Positions 42,983-51,687 are shown, counted from the stretch's first letter. The stretch is 64,000 bases of DNA from JAFAHS01 sp046728175 (GCA_046728175.1 JBKPEA010000120.1:10006-74005); one strand, 5' to 3'. Notes: generated from the letters alone by a model not told the origin. Numbers and translations: made by a program.

Positions 42983-44209
42983 ATGGCCCGCCTTACCGAC
43001 AAAACCGTCGTGCTTGGCGTAGGCGGCGGTATCGCCGCCTACAAGGCCGCCGAAATCACCCGCCTTCTCGTCCAGCGCGGGGCTAAGGTCCGCGTGATGA
43101 TGACTCGCAACGCCAGAGAGTTCATCACCCCGCTCACCTTGCAAACTCTCTCGCAGAATCCGGTCGCGACCGACACCTTCTCGCTCACCGAAGAATCGCA
43201 AATCGGCCACATCCGCCTTGCCGATGCCGCGGACCTCATCCTGATAGCACCCGCGACGGCCGACCTGATTGCGAAAGCCGCCGTCGGTATTGCGGACGAC
43301 ATCGTAACAACCGTGCTGCTGGCCACTCGGGCGAAGGTCGCTTTCGCACCCGCGATGAACGTGCACATGTATGCTCACCCGACCGTGCAGGGAAATCTCG
43401 CCACTCTCAGGTCACGCGGCATCTCAATTATCGAACCGGCAGAGGGCGACCTCGCGTGCGGCTACGAAGGCAAGGGACGGCTCGAAGACCCATCGATCAT
43501 AGTGGAGGAACTTGAGCGAATGCTCGCACCCCGCGATCTCGAGGGTCAGCGCATTCTAGTAACCGCCGGCCCCACCCAGGAAGCGATCGATCCGGTGCGG
43601 TTCGTCTCTAATCGCTCGTCGGGAAAAATGGGCTTTTCGATCGCCCGCGCCGCCGCCACTCGCGGCGCAGAGGTCAGAATGGTCGCGGGACCGTCATCGC
43701 TTCCGACCCCGCGCGGTGTCGAGCGCTTCCAGACCGTCAGCGCGTCCGAGATGCTCAGCGCGACCTCGCGCAATTTCCCGTGGTGCACTGCGCTCGTGAT
43801 GGCGGCGGCAATTGCCGATTTTCGACCCGCAAATCCCGCGTCGAATAAGTTGAAGAAGAATTCGCGCGGTCTCGATCTGAAAATGGTGTCCATCGCGGAT
43901 GAGCTCCCGCGCCTGGCCGCCAAGCGGGGAACGCGCGTTATGATCGGTTTCGCGGCCGAAACCGACGACCTGGAAGCCAACGCTCGCGACAAACTGAAGC
44001 GCAAGGGCCTCGACCTAATCGTAGCCAACGACGTTGCCCAGGAAGGCGCTGGCTTCGGCGTCGACACCAATATCGTCACGTTCATTACCCCGGACGGCGT
44101 CGCGCATTCCCATCCAAAGCTCAGCAAAGATGAGGTAGCCGACCTGATTCTGGATCGTTTGGTCTCGATCCGTGCGTCGAAGCATCGTCGGCTCCGGGCC
44201 GTCCGCTAG
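42983..44209 (+). CDS. coaBC: Bifunctional phosphopantothenoylcysteine decarboxylase / phosphopantothenate-cysteine ligase
   Basis: 408 residues carrying out two steps of coenzyme A synthesis. The CoaC half (1-185) is a flavoprotein with GVGGGIAAYKAAEI, HIRLADAADLILIAPATAD, the substrate-binding FAPAMNVHMYAHP and the flap region ACGYEGKGRLEDP with its Cys. The CoaB half (190-400) contains ILVTAGPTQEAIDPVRFVSN and RSSGKMGFSIA for CTP binding, and a later KLKK-type Lys. The order and length are normal. It is the last gene before tRNA-Leu. Confidence 0.95.
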   Translation: MARLTDKTVVLGVGGGIAAYKAAEITRLLVQRGAKVRVMMTRNAREFITPLTLQTLSQNPVATDTFSLTEESQIGHIRLADAADLILIAPATADLIAKAAVGIADDIVTTVLLATRAKVAFAPAMNVHMYAHPTVQGNLATLRSRGISIIEPAEGDLACGYEGKGRLEDPSIIVEELERMLAPRDLEGQRILVTAGPTQEAIDPVRFVSNRSSGKMGFSIARAAATRGAEVRMVAGPSSLPTPRGVERFQTVSASEMLSATSRNFPWCTALVMAAAIADFRPANPASNKLKKNSRGLDLKMVSIADELPRLAAKRGTRVMIGFAAETDDLEANARDKLKRKGLDLIVANDVAQEGAGFGVDTNIVTFITPDGVAHSHPKLSKDEVADLILDRLVSIRASKHRRLRAVR

Positions 44210-44261
44210 TCTAGGAAAATCTCGGCTCTTCGCGGGGGAGCGTCAGGCGCCGGGGGGCGAA

Positions 44262-44302
44262 ACCCCAAGCGACGCGCCGGAACCATTTTGTGAGCTTGGG
44301 GT
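44262..44302. other. Inverted repeat between coaBC and tRNA-Leu
   Basis: ACCCCAAGC (44262-44270) and GCTTGGGGT (44294-44302) are exact 9-base arms around a 23-base loop. A shorter pairing (GGGG with CCCC, 44253-44266) overlaps. It lies 50-90 bases after the coaBC stop and 100 bases before tRNA-Leu, so it could be a terminator without T run or a tRNA-transcript leader structure. Confidence 0.35.
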
Positions 44303-44402
44303 CTTAGCACCCGGTGTTAGAATTCCCGCACTTGCGTCAGGGCCAGTGCCCCCTTCGACGAAATTCTCGTTTGTGCTTAGAACATACACAACCCCCCAGG
44401 AA

Positions 44403-44488
44403 GCCGGGGTGGTGAAAGCGGTAGACACAGAGGACTTAAAATCCTCTGGACCGAGAGGTCCGTGCGGGTTCGAGTCCCGCCCCCGGCA
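44403..44488 (+). tRNA. tRNA-Leu (anticodon UAA)
   Basis: Acceptor arms GCCGGGG (44403-44409) and CCCCGGC (44481-44487) pair perfectly, with discriminator A at 44488. The anticodon arm AGGACTTAAAATCCT gives UAA. A long variable arm (GGACCGAGAGGTCC) identifies a class II leucine tRNA, and the T loop TTCGAGT is normal. The CCA tail is not encoded. The 3' part of the gene is repeated twice downstream, at 48639 and 49312, a pattern left by elements that integrate into tRNA genes. Confidence 0.96.
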
Positions 44489-44501
44489 TCAATAAAATCA
44501 A
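44434..44501 (+). repeat. tRNA-Leu 3'-end repeat, copy 1 (att-like, within the real gene)
   Basis: This 68-base block, from the anticodon loop through 13 bases past the tRNA, recurs at 48639-48706 with two mismatches and, in shorter form, at 49312-49373. The copies are in the same orientation. Copy 1 would be the intact attachment site reconstituted at one end of an integrated element. Confidence 0.75.
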
Positions 44502-45283
44502 GGATTTTTTGGCTTTTTGTGGGTTGCAGCGGAGCCGTTTCGAAAGGAGTTGCCCCACGTTTGCCCCACCTGCGCTGAATCCGAGTCCTTTTCGTCCATT
44601 CTTCGCCCTGCGAATCTCCTGGCGCCGAGGCATTCGGCGTGCGCTCAGAGTGCGACCATCCAGCGCACCGGCTCGCCAGTCGCCTCGAGCGGACCATCCG
44701 AATAATCGAGCATTTCTGCGACTTTTTTGGGTGGTGGAGGTTGGCCCCCGGCAGACCAATAAACGCTCGATTTCACGCCTGGATGGTGTCGGCGGAAATA
44801 ACCCAGCAATTGCGCTTTTTGGCGTTCGGCAGATATATCGTGGCGTTGCGGGGGCCTAGTCCATCCCCTGGCCGGGGGTCTGTTGACTCCAAGCCTCTGT
44901 CTGGGGGCCATCCGCTTTCCGCGCCGACCGGTACCGCCTGTTCCACCACCTCCGGAAAATCCGGGAATTGAAATTCGAAAATTGCTGGTCGACGCTCTTG
45001 GGGATTCCGAAATTCGAGATTCGAAATTCGGGATATCACGGGTACCGAGGGTGAAATTCCTGGGGAGAAATTCGGAAATGCGCGATAGGAGGTTCAGCGG
45101 TGCTCCGGAAATTTGGTGGGGAATTAATTTGAGTCGTCGATTAACCCCGGGAAGCGCATTGAAATACTAAATCCTGGCCGCTCAGAAGGGTTCTCAACTT
45201 TCCGAAGGGAGTGTTGCAGCTTGAACAAGATCGGCGGTTGAAGCGTGTCCATCGCCGGCGCGACTCCATAAGGGCTGCGATCG
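44502..45283. other. Gene-free left part of the tRNA-Leu-bounded region
   Basis: No gene is supported. Minus-strand frames at the left end contain the phrase GAGLEPARTSRSRGF or similar, which is the antisense of tRNA-Leu and well known as a false protein. Near the right end are clustered GAAATTC repeats. An integrase gene, which normally sits beside the tRNA, is absent. Confidence 0.5.
44970..45073 (+). repeat. Cluster of five GAAATTC heptamers
   Basis: GAAATTC occurs at 44970, 45009, 45023, 45053 and 45067 within 104 bases. The flanks include longer echoes such as CGAAATTCG and GAGATTCGAAATTCGG. The spacings (39, 14, 30 and 14) are irregular but 14 recurs. The cluster could bind a protein or be a recombination or transfer site. 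Confidence 0.6.
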
Positions 45284-46981
45284 TCAGGCCGTGACCGTAA
45301 ATGGCCGCATCATATCGTTGTCTTCGTGTTCAACGATGTGACAGTGATATACGTAGTTTTGGGGTGGGGTCACGCCCGCGGGGAGGTCGAATTTTGCGCG
45401 GATGGTCGTGAACTCGCCAGGGTTCGCCATCACGGTGTCCTTGAACCCGCGCTCCTCGGGGGCTGGGACACGCATCGGTCCCGTGGCGAAGGGAGTGGGG
45501 TCGATCCCGCCGGGGACGCCGTTGGGGCCGCCATAAGCAGCTTGGTAGGCCTCCACATCGAAGGGGGTCCGACCGATCACTTGAGTCGTTACAAGGTGAG
45601 TGTGTATCGGGTGGGTATCGCCGGTCACATTGACGTAGACCCAGTCCTCCACCGTGCCGACTTGCGGTGTCTCGGTAGTCGGTCCCGCATCAAAGTGCAC
45701 ACCGTTGAGGTTCAAAAACCAGTTGACTTCCTCAGGGTCGACTTCGTTTAAGGTGATGTAACGTGTCGTGGCAGGGTCCTGTAGGTCCGCCTTGCGGCCG
45801 GGCAGACTCGACGGGATCGCGCTAGGGCCGGGGTTGGTGAGGCTCGTGCCCACACGGATCTGCATGACGGCCTCGAGCGCCGGAGCCGGGTTCGAAACAG
45901 GCTTGGGCGGCACATGGTTCTTCATGACCAGTGTCTGGCCCGCGAACTTACTGAAATCGACGAGCAGGTCAGCCCGCTCCGCCGGGGAGAGTACCATCCG
46001 CTTGACCGCCACAGGCACGTCGAACAAGCCGCCCTCCGCACCGATCTGCCAAAGTGCCGGTCCGCCGATATCTAGGCTCAGGATCCGCGCATTGCAGCCG
46101 TTGAGGATCCGGAACCGGTACATCCGCGGCTCCACGTTTAGGAATGGCCAGACCTTGCCGTTGACGAGCATGACGTCGCCGAAGTACTCCCCGATCCACG
46201 TTACACCCGGGATGGTGCTGATCGGGTAGAGGAATGTTCCGTCCGGGCTGAACTGACGATCCTGGACAACTAGCGGGATCTCGTAAGCGCCACCGGGAAT
46301 CCCGATTGAGTTGGGCTCGGCGCCGGTGTCGAATTCGTCGCGCAGAATGTAGGCGGCGGCGAGACCTGCGAAAACGTTGAGTCGTGTCGCCCCAAGGCCA
46401 TGGTCGTGGAACCATAAGAGCGAAGCCGGCATCTGTGGCAGCTGGTTGGTGTAGAAGACAGTCTGCGTCTGGCCCGGACCGAACCCGTTCGGGGTTACCG
46501 TCGGATTGCCGTCGCTGGCGGCCGCGACGAACCCTCCGTGGAGGTGCGTCATTACTCGCACCTGATTGCCGAGCGGGGTAAGGCGCGTATCGACTGGGAT
46601 CCGCTCCGGGTATGTCGCGGGCAGCATATGAGTGTACCTCACAGTCAGTGGAGTACCACTCTGCGCGACCACTGCCATTCCAAACGAACCGGCTTGGCCT
46701 GTCAGACCAGAGCCGTCGTCGTACGCCCACACGGGCGTTGGCGGTAGGTCGGGATGCAGCTTGCGGCTGATCTCGCTTTGAGTGAATGAATACGCGTTAG
46801 GTCCGCTTGGCGTGGCGACGACGATTCCCGCCCCGGGGACCGGCAGCGGCTGAACATACTTGGCGAGCTTGCCGCCTTGAGCGGCTTGTGCGCCTGCCAC
46901 CCGCAACACCCACGGCAGTGAGAGAGCCCCGCTTGCGGTCACACCATAGCGAAGAAACCGCCGGCGTGTAATTTGAGTCAT
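45284..46981 (-). CDS. Tat-exported multicopper oxidase
   Basis: 565 residues. The start carries a twin-arginine signal (TRRRFLRYGVTASGALSLPW). The four copper motifs are HLHGG, LWFHDHGLG, DTHPIHTHLV and HCHIVEHEDNDMM, giving all T1/T2/T3 ligands and a Met axial position. It resembles the CotA/bilirubin-oxidase/SufI-like group, which oxidise phenols, Mn(II), Cu(I) or bilirubin. ATG 46981 follows GGAGGAAG. It is the only intact gene between the first two tRNA-Leu repeats, so it may be cargo of a former island. Maturation would need Tat and copper loading. Confidence 0.93.
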   Translation of the reverse strand: MTQITRRRFLRYGVTASGALSLPWVLRVAGAQAAQGGKLAKYVQPLPVPGAGIVVATPSGPNAYSFTQSEISRKLHPDLPPTPVWAYDDGSGLTGQAGSFGMAVVAQSGTPLTVRYTHMLPATYPERIPVDTRLTPLGNQVRVMTHLHGGFVAAASDGNPTVTPNGFGPGQTQTVFYTNQLPQMPASLLWFHDHGLGATRLNVFAGLAAAYILRDEFDTGAEPNSIGIPGGAYEIPLVVQDRQFSPDGTFLYPISTIPGVTWIGEYFGDVMLVNGKVWPFLNVEPRMYRFRILNGCNARILSLDIGGPALWQIGAEGGLFDVPVAVKRMVLSPAERADLLVDFSKFAGQTLVMKNHVPPKPVSNPAPALEAVMQIRVGTSLTNPGPSAIPSSLPGRKADLQDPATTRYITLNEVDPEEVNWFLNLNGVHFDAGPTTETPQVGTVEDWVYVNVTGDTHPIHTHLVTTQVIGRTPFDVEAYQAAYGGPNGVPGGIDPTPFATGPMRVPAPEERGFKDTVMANPGEFTTIRAKFDLPAGVTPPQNYVYHCHIVEHEDNDMMRPFTVTA

Positions 46982-47013
46982 TGTTCTTCCTCCGGGCAAC
47001 TGTCGTCACGCAT

Positions 47014-47028
47014 GTTGACACCGTCAAC
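47014..47028. promoter_or_regulatory. 15-bp inverted repeat upstream of the multicopper oxidase
   Basis: GTTGACACCGTCAAC has 6-base arms around ACC and lies 33 bases upstream of the oxidase start codon, a usual operator position. It does not match known CueR, CsoR or CopY boxes. A regulator bound here could control oxidase expression. Confidence 0.45.
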
Positions 47029-47799
47029 GATTGGTGCGGACGTTCCTTGATCACTCCTTCCAGACTGGGCGCATACGCCTGTGTGAGGATTAAGCTACGG
47101 CCGTCATAGGCCTCAGCCGGGGGGACGCACAGTAGGGTCCGAGAAAGGCTCTGACCGGCAGACGCGGCGAACTGGAAGAGCGACGGTACCGAATTTACTT
47201 GAACGCTCGGTCGAACCCTGATATCCGCGCATAGGCGTTACCGTCTTGTGTTCACCCTCTAGGGTTCTGGGCTTCTCCCACGTAGGGGCGTGACACCGGG
47301 CTTGTCTCGCCACGCCATCTCCGTCGAGCGCACCATAATGCCCCACGTATTCGCTGCCGTGAGTATCCGCTGCCGCGGCTCAGCCGCATCCAGCTACAAC
47401 GGATGCTAATTCCGAAGTGACAACCAGCGACCTCTCAAGGTTCCCGTACCCTCTGTTTCCTCCAAGTCAAGCTAGCAGACTAAAGCAGAGATCTGCTCAA
47501 TTTGTCAATCACTCTCAACCACACCACTTCGATCCTTACTTTCAGTTAATGCTTGTTGCAGCTTGTAAACTCGTGTCAGATTGCTCCGATTGTGGAAATC
47601 TCACATTAGCTCATCGTTCCAGCAACAATCATAGCTTACTGTTAGCGCCACTAACTACGTGTCACTGCTGCCCTAGGCTCGTAAAAGCTTATTCTTCGGA
47701 TTTCTTTAGCGCCAACTTTTCAGATTGTAACGTTTAAGCGAACAGCCGGTAGGGTCCGAGCCTGATATGCTTGGCGCCAGATGCCTCGACGGAAAGGAT
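47029..47799. other. Gene-free stretch with an AT-rich patch
   Basis: From about 47400 to 47740 the base composition falls to roughly 45% GC, well below its surroundings. A 106-codon frame crosses the patch, but it is unusually rich in Cys, His and Ser and resembles no family. The patch is likely foreign or relic DNA inside the tRNA-Leu-bounded region. Confidence 0.45.
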
Positions 47800-48034
47800 C
47801 AGACTCGCAAAGATCTGCGGTTCTCCGGCCGCTCGGCCGTGAGCGGATACTGGAAATCCACTGCGACAACTGCCATGCGTGTTTCGTCGCTGCTACGGAA
47901 CCGAGGAAGACGCGGACACCGAGACGATCAACGTTGCGAAGTGCGGTCTGTGCGGGGGCGATCCGTTCAAACGCGACAACTTCCGGGACGCCGTGTTGGC
48001 GACTGATTCCGTACGTCACCGCGCGCAACGTTGA
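47800..48034 (+). pseudogene. Frameshifted small zinc-ribbon protein
   Basis: One frame gives EIHCDNCHACFVAATEP, and after a one-base shift near 47902 another gives EDADTETINVAKCGLCGGDP and FKRDNFRDAVLATDSV, stopping at 48034. Joined, these make a zinc ribbon with two CxxC pairs. No clear start codon is present on the first frame, so the N-terminus may be lost too. Confidence 0.45.
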
Positions 48035-48638
48035 AGCGGGACTAGTTTTCTACTAGCGGGGCTAGTTGTCGCCTAAACCGGGTTTTCGCGATGCGCTCAA
48101 TTTCCGCGATGATTAGTTCCAAGGTGGGCCTCACGGCATTGAGTGCGGGTTCGTCTTTCCCAACCTCGTCCTGGCCAGGAAGGCGGTTGGGCCGGGCACG
48201 TGAAGAAGAGCGAGCTGAAGCGTCCGCGCGAGGGGCTGCTCGAGCAGTTGGCGACACCGCCCTGGACAAGCGGCCGCGCGGATTCTAATCGGGCGGCGGC
48301 AGCCAAACGGGAATGCCGTTCTTTCGCACGGAAACGCCCCTGTGAGGGGTTGGAGGCCCAAAACTCGACCGTGAAAGCTCTCGAGGCCTTAAATCGCCCC
48401 GCAATCGGCAAAGTGGGTTTTCGGCAGTACGTCGCCTGCGAATCGAGCCTCAAATTGCCTCGGAATGAGTAATGACCAGGCGACCGACTGATCATCGAAA
48501 GTTTGACACTTATTCTGACACTTACGGCGCGGAGGATTGAAAAGGATTGGTGAATATTGGGGTGCGACTAACTGGCTATTCCGCGGATTACTCAATAAAT
48601 ATCGGTATTCATTAGTCCATTCAGAGATAGGACGCAGA
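48035..48638. other. Gene-free, relic-like stretch
   Basis: Open frames on both strands lack domains; a 132-codon minus-strand frame is rich in Ser, Pro and Arg. The right boundary is the second tRNA-Leu repeat. Confidence 0.35.
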
Positions 48639-48706
48639 ACTTAAAATCCTCTGGACCGAAAGGTCCGTGCGGGTTCGAGTCCCGCCCCCGGCATCAGTAA
48701 AATCAA
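48639..48706 (+). repeat. tRNA-Leu 3'-end repeat, copy 2
   Basis: 66 of 68 bases match 44434-44501, beginning at the anticodon loop and running 13 bases past the tRNA end. The 5' half of the tRNA is absent, so this is not a tRNA gene. It marks the far end of the 4.2-kb interval containing the multicopper oxidase. Confidence 0.8.
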
Positions 48707-49311
48707 GCACTTACGAAGATTGGTGAGGGAGCCGCGGGCTTTTAGTCTCGGGTCTGACAGCGGTTTTGACAGCCACAACCTCGAAAAGCCGCTCACCGGT
48801 CTCGCGGTTGGGCAGTCGACAGTCACAGCTAGTGCAATTCTGTATCCGGCGCGGGAAGAGGCGCACGCTCTGCCAACCAAAAAATGCATGGCAAAGGTAT
48901 CCATGAAGAGCCCGCGATCCAGGAAGGACTTTTGTGGAGAAACCCGGTCCACTCTAGGTTCTTGCGGGGAGCCCCCAAGGAGCGGAGCTCTCCGGTTGTG
49001 GGTTGACTAACTGAGGCTGGCCAGCGACGTGATGATGTAGAGCACCGTCATAACGCCGAAAGCCAAACCTACGAACTCTTCAAGCACGCAGTAGTGAGCG
49101 AGCCGCAAACCATCGGAGGCCGCAATCTGGTCAGCGGCAGATAGTGCACTTGTCGCTCTCGCCTGGTTGCTCGCAGGAAGCAGCGCGTTTGCTTCCCACT
49201 CTGCGTGCTGAAGCACTTCAGTTCGATCCTTCATTTGGAGGAGTGTGCAGGCTTCAGAATGATTCGGAAAATTAGCTGCGGACGTAGGCGGACGGTGTTC
49301 CGTCGAAGGTA
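48707..49311. other. Gene-free interval between repeats 2 and 3
   Basis: About 600 bases with no supportable gene. Minus-strand frames extend from the tRNA-antisense phrases and are artefacts. The interval is too short to hold an element by itself and may be what remains after deletion. Confidence 0.4.
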
Positions 49312-49373
49312 AAAATCCTCTGGACCGAGAGGTCCGTGCGGGTTCGAGTCCCGCCCCCCCCGGCGTCAATAAA
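49312..49373 (+). repeat. tRNA-Leu 3'-end repeat, copy 3
   Basis: Matches 44438-44496 with one substitution and an insertion of three C in the C run before GGC. It is followed by GCGTCAATAAATTGACGC, a perfect 8-2-8 hairpin (49363-49380) that includes the end of the repeat. Confidence 0.78.
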
Positions 49374-49421
49374 TTGACGCATTTGGGCAGCATGCGCGAG
49401 GTTTTTGAGGGAGTGGGTCTG

Positions 49422-49442
49422 GTGAGGTGAGGCTCACCTCAC
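49422..49442. promoter_or_regulatory. Perfect 21-bp inverted repeat (10-1-10)
   Basis: GTGAGGTGAG and CTCACCTCAC flank a single G. With almost no loop it is a duplex-binding site rather than an RNA hairpin. It lies 132 bases upstream of the phosphotransferase pseudogene and 50 bases past the third tRNA-Leu repeat, so it could be its operator or a recombination site. Confidence 0.5.
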
Positions 49443-49573
49443 AACTACAAGAGCGTAAGTTTTGTTCCGGAGGAATGGCAGGCACGACCTGGAAGGAAAA
49501 CGCGATGCCCGAGGTTTGTCGGTTGAATGCAAATGACTCACCAAAAGTCTGAATTTTCGCCCGGGGATATGCT

Positions 49574-50642
49574 GTGCAATCTGAACGCCTGATCAGCGAT
49601 TCAAAGCAGGTCGACGTCGCATGGGTTGACGAGGTTCTTAAGCGCAGTGGCGCGTTGGGGGTCGGTCGGGTTCAGGGCTTTGACCTCACGTGCTCGGAGA
49701 GTGTGAACGCGAGCATCGCCCGCATTCACGTCGACTACGAAACTGGCTCCGTTGGGAGGCAGCCCCGATTTCTATTGCTGAAAATCTGTAAAAATGTAGC
49801 GCGGTTCCTAAGGGATTCGGAAGTCCACTACTACGCGCGTGATTATGTGGATCTGAAAAATCCCCCGGTACCCACTTGTTACGATGCGGCATCTTCCCTA
49901 GCCGGCTACCATATTCTGATGGACGATTTGTCCGCGACCCATCAATCAAATGCCTCCGTGACGCTCAAGAACGGTATCGGTGCTGCTGACGCTTTGGCTG
50001 ACCTGCATGCGCATATGTGGGGTCCCGAACGACTGCTTGCTTTCGGCTACGCGCTCCCAGATCAAAGGAACATCGACCGGTACATCCGGCATATAGAACC
50101 CGGTCTTTCCCCCATGCTGGAAGCGGCGCGAGGCGATATCAACAGCGAGTGGCAGAAGGCCCTCTATGATGTTTTCGAAAATCACCCCGCGAAGATGGCG
50201 GAACGATCGAGGCACCCCGTCGGTTTCACAGTGGTGCACGGAGATCCAAATCCAGGAAACATTCTCACGCCCAGGGAGGGTGCTGGGTGGGTTTACCTGG
50301 TGGACCGTCAACCGTTTCGATGGTCTCTCGCTACGTGGCTCGCCGTGAGCGACATAGCCTACATGATGGTGCATTGGTGGGATACCAATGCACGATCGGG
50401 CTCTCGAAGATTCGGTTTTACGCGAATATCACACACACTTAGTACAGCTTGGCATCACCGACTATGACTGGGTCCAGCTTGTTCACGATTATAGACTGTG
50501 CGCAGTCCAGAGCCTTTATGTCCCGATAATGCGGTGTGTCTTGAAGGAGAGCCGCGAGAAAATGAAATGGGTCTGGTTGCCGCAATTACAAAAGGCGATG
50601 ACGGCTTTCTTTGATTTGCGTTGCTCGGAACTATGGCGTTGA
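49574..50642 (+). pseudogene. Phosphotransferase (APH/ecdysteroid kinase-like) gene, one frameshift
   Basis: The first frame (49574-50387, GTG start) has FLLLKICKNVARFLRDSEVH, the Brenner motif VVHGDPNPGNIL and the metal-binding VYLVDRQPF, then HWWDTN. An extra base near 50387 shifts the frame, and the continuation HDRALEDSVLREYHTHLVQL and DYRLCAVQSLYVPIMRCVL is typical of the C-terminal domain. Joined it makes about 355 residues. The family phosphorylates hydroxyl groups on small molecules. A single indel means it may be a recent loss or a sequencing error. Confidence 0.78.
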
Positions 50643-51000
50643 TGTAGCCGCGCGCACAGAAATGGTTTTGTCTGCGCCGCCGCGGAAAAGTGGCAAACGT
50701 CGCTCTGGGGCTTGCCCGGTTCGGATCTGCTCTCGGAAAATTCCCGCTTCCGCAACCCTGGCTGATGATATAGGGCCTGGGAGACTGCGAATATGATTAC
50801 CATTCCGATATCAAGGCGCGGGTAATCGCTCTTCGTATCGGCGTCTCTGCACATTAAGTTTGACAACGGCCTCGCTTGCTCGACGGTAAAGTAAACGCCT
50901 TCTTCCCGCTCTTTTTTTCCGGTCGCCACGCGGTAGGTCTAGCGATCGTGTCGCGCGTGCTTTCACTATCGGAACGGATGAGGGCAGGGCACTTGTTTTT
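50643..51000. other. Intergenic, nothing recognised
   Basis: No supportable gene; frames on the minus strand are antisense to the phosphotransferase gene. The right end leads into two palindromic boxes. Confidence 0.3.
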
Positions 51001-51027
51001 GACCATGGTCTATGTTTGACCATGGTC
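51001..51027. promoter_or_regulatory. Two direct copies of a palindromic box, GACCATGGTC
   Basis: GACCATGGTC, a perfect 10-base palindrome, occurs at 51001-51010 and 51018-51027. Each is preceded by TTT, and their centres are 17 bases apart, so two dimers would bind on nearly opposite faces. It lies 45 bases upstream of an ATG with GAGGAGAGA before it. TetR- or LacI-type repressors bind such pairs. Confidence 0.55.
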
Positions 51028-51072
51028 ATAGATAAAGGCCGAACTCGACAGCTGATCGAGGAGAGACGGACG

Positions 51073-51178
51073 ATGACAAACACCACCTTCAGTGCTCCTC
51101 TGGCGATGCCGTTTTACAAGGACCACGTGCTCTATCACGTGATTGAACCAGACATGTGGATCGCCGACAACCAAAGGG
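51073..51178 (+). pseudogene. 5' end of an unknown gene, truncated at a junction
   Basis: The frame starts MTNTTFSAPLAMPFYKDHVL and has a ribosome site (GGAGAGA) and the paired operator boxes upstream. After about 35 residues the frame runs into the antisense of a GAF domain gene, so its own sequence ends near 51178. I do not recognise the family. The rest of the gene seems to have been lost by a rearrangement. Confidence 0.45.
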
Positions 51179-51500
51179 CGCTGTCGCAGAAGCGTTGGTC
51201 TTGGGTAGCATCCCCGACGACGAGCATGTCGTCGGCAACGATCGCGTGGGCGCAGAACGAATCGTTGCGCGAGATCTCGCGGAGCGGCAAGCCAAAGTGT
51301 GATTTGAACCATTCCCGCTTCTCGTCGACTAGGGAGATCAGCGCGATAGGTACGCCCAGAGCCTTCGCGGCCAACCGCGTTAAGCGATCGAATGACGGCT
51401 CAGGTGGGGTGTCGAGCAATTTCAGCCGGCGAAGTGCGGCGAGGCGTTCGGGGCTCGTTGCTCGGAATTGGCGGTAACATCGGACAATTCCTTTAGTCAC
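51178..51500 (-). pseudogene. GAF-domain sensor gene, 3'-truncated
   Basis: The minus-strand frame begins MTKGIVRCYRQFRATSPERL and continues LAALRRLKLLDTPPEPSFDR, VPIALISLVDEKREWFKSHF, and SFCAHAIVADDMLVVGDATQ, all typical of the GAF domain found at the start of sensor kinases and diguanylate cyclases. Homology stops at QRFCDSAL, about 105 residues in, where the sequence meets the plus-strand gene start at 51073. The remaining two thirds of the GAF domain and any output domain are missing. Confidence 0.72.
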
Positions 51501-51687
51501 CTCGGTTACGCAAAGCTCTCAGAGCAGGTGCGCAATACCGCTTTAGGCTATCCCCGAGGTATAGTAAATGATACTTGTTTCATCCTGGATCGTCGCGCCC
51601 GCGGGTCATCAGAGAGCGGGAAGTTTTATTACATAACCGCCCGACCCGCGCGGTTGTCTCCAACCGGCTTCATAAGGCAGGCGATGC

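Noticed and set aside
44377..44759. Minus-strand proteins containing GAGLEPARTSRSRGF or GGGTRTRTDLSVQ
   Set aside because: They are the antisense of tRNA-Leu. This phrase is a known spurious protein in many genomes.
44970..45073. GAAATTC cluster as a CRISPR array
   Set aside because: The repeat unit is only 7 bases and spacings are irregular; there are no cas genes.
48641..49393. Minus-strand frames 48641-48952 and 49007-49393 with GAGLEPARTFRSRGF-type starts
   Set aside because: Antisense of the partial tRNA-Leu repeats; no domain or ribosome site.
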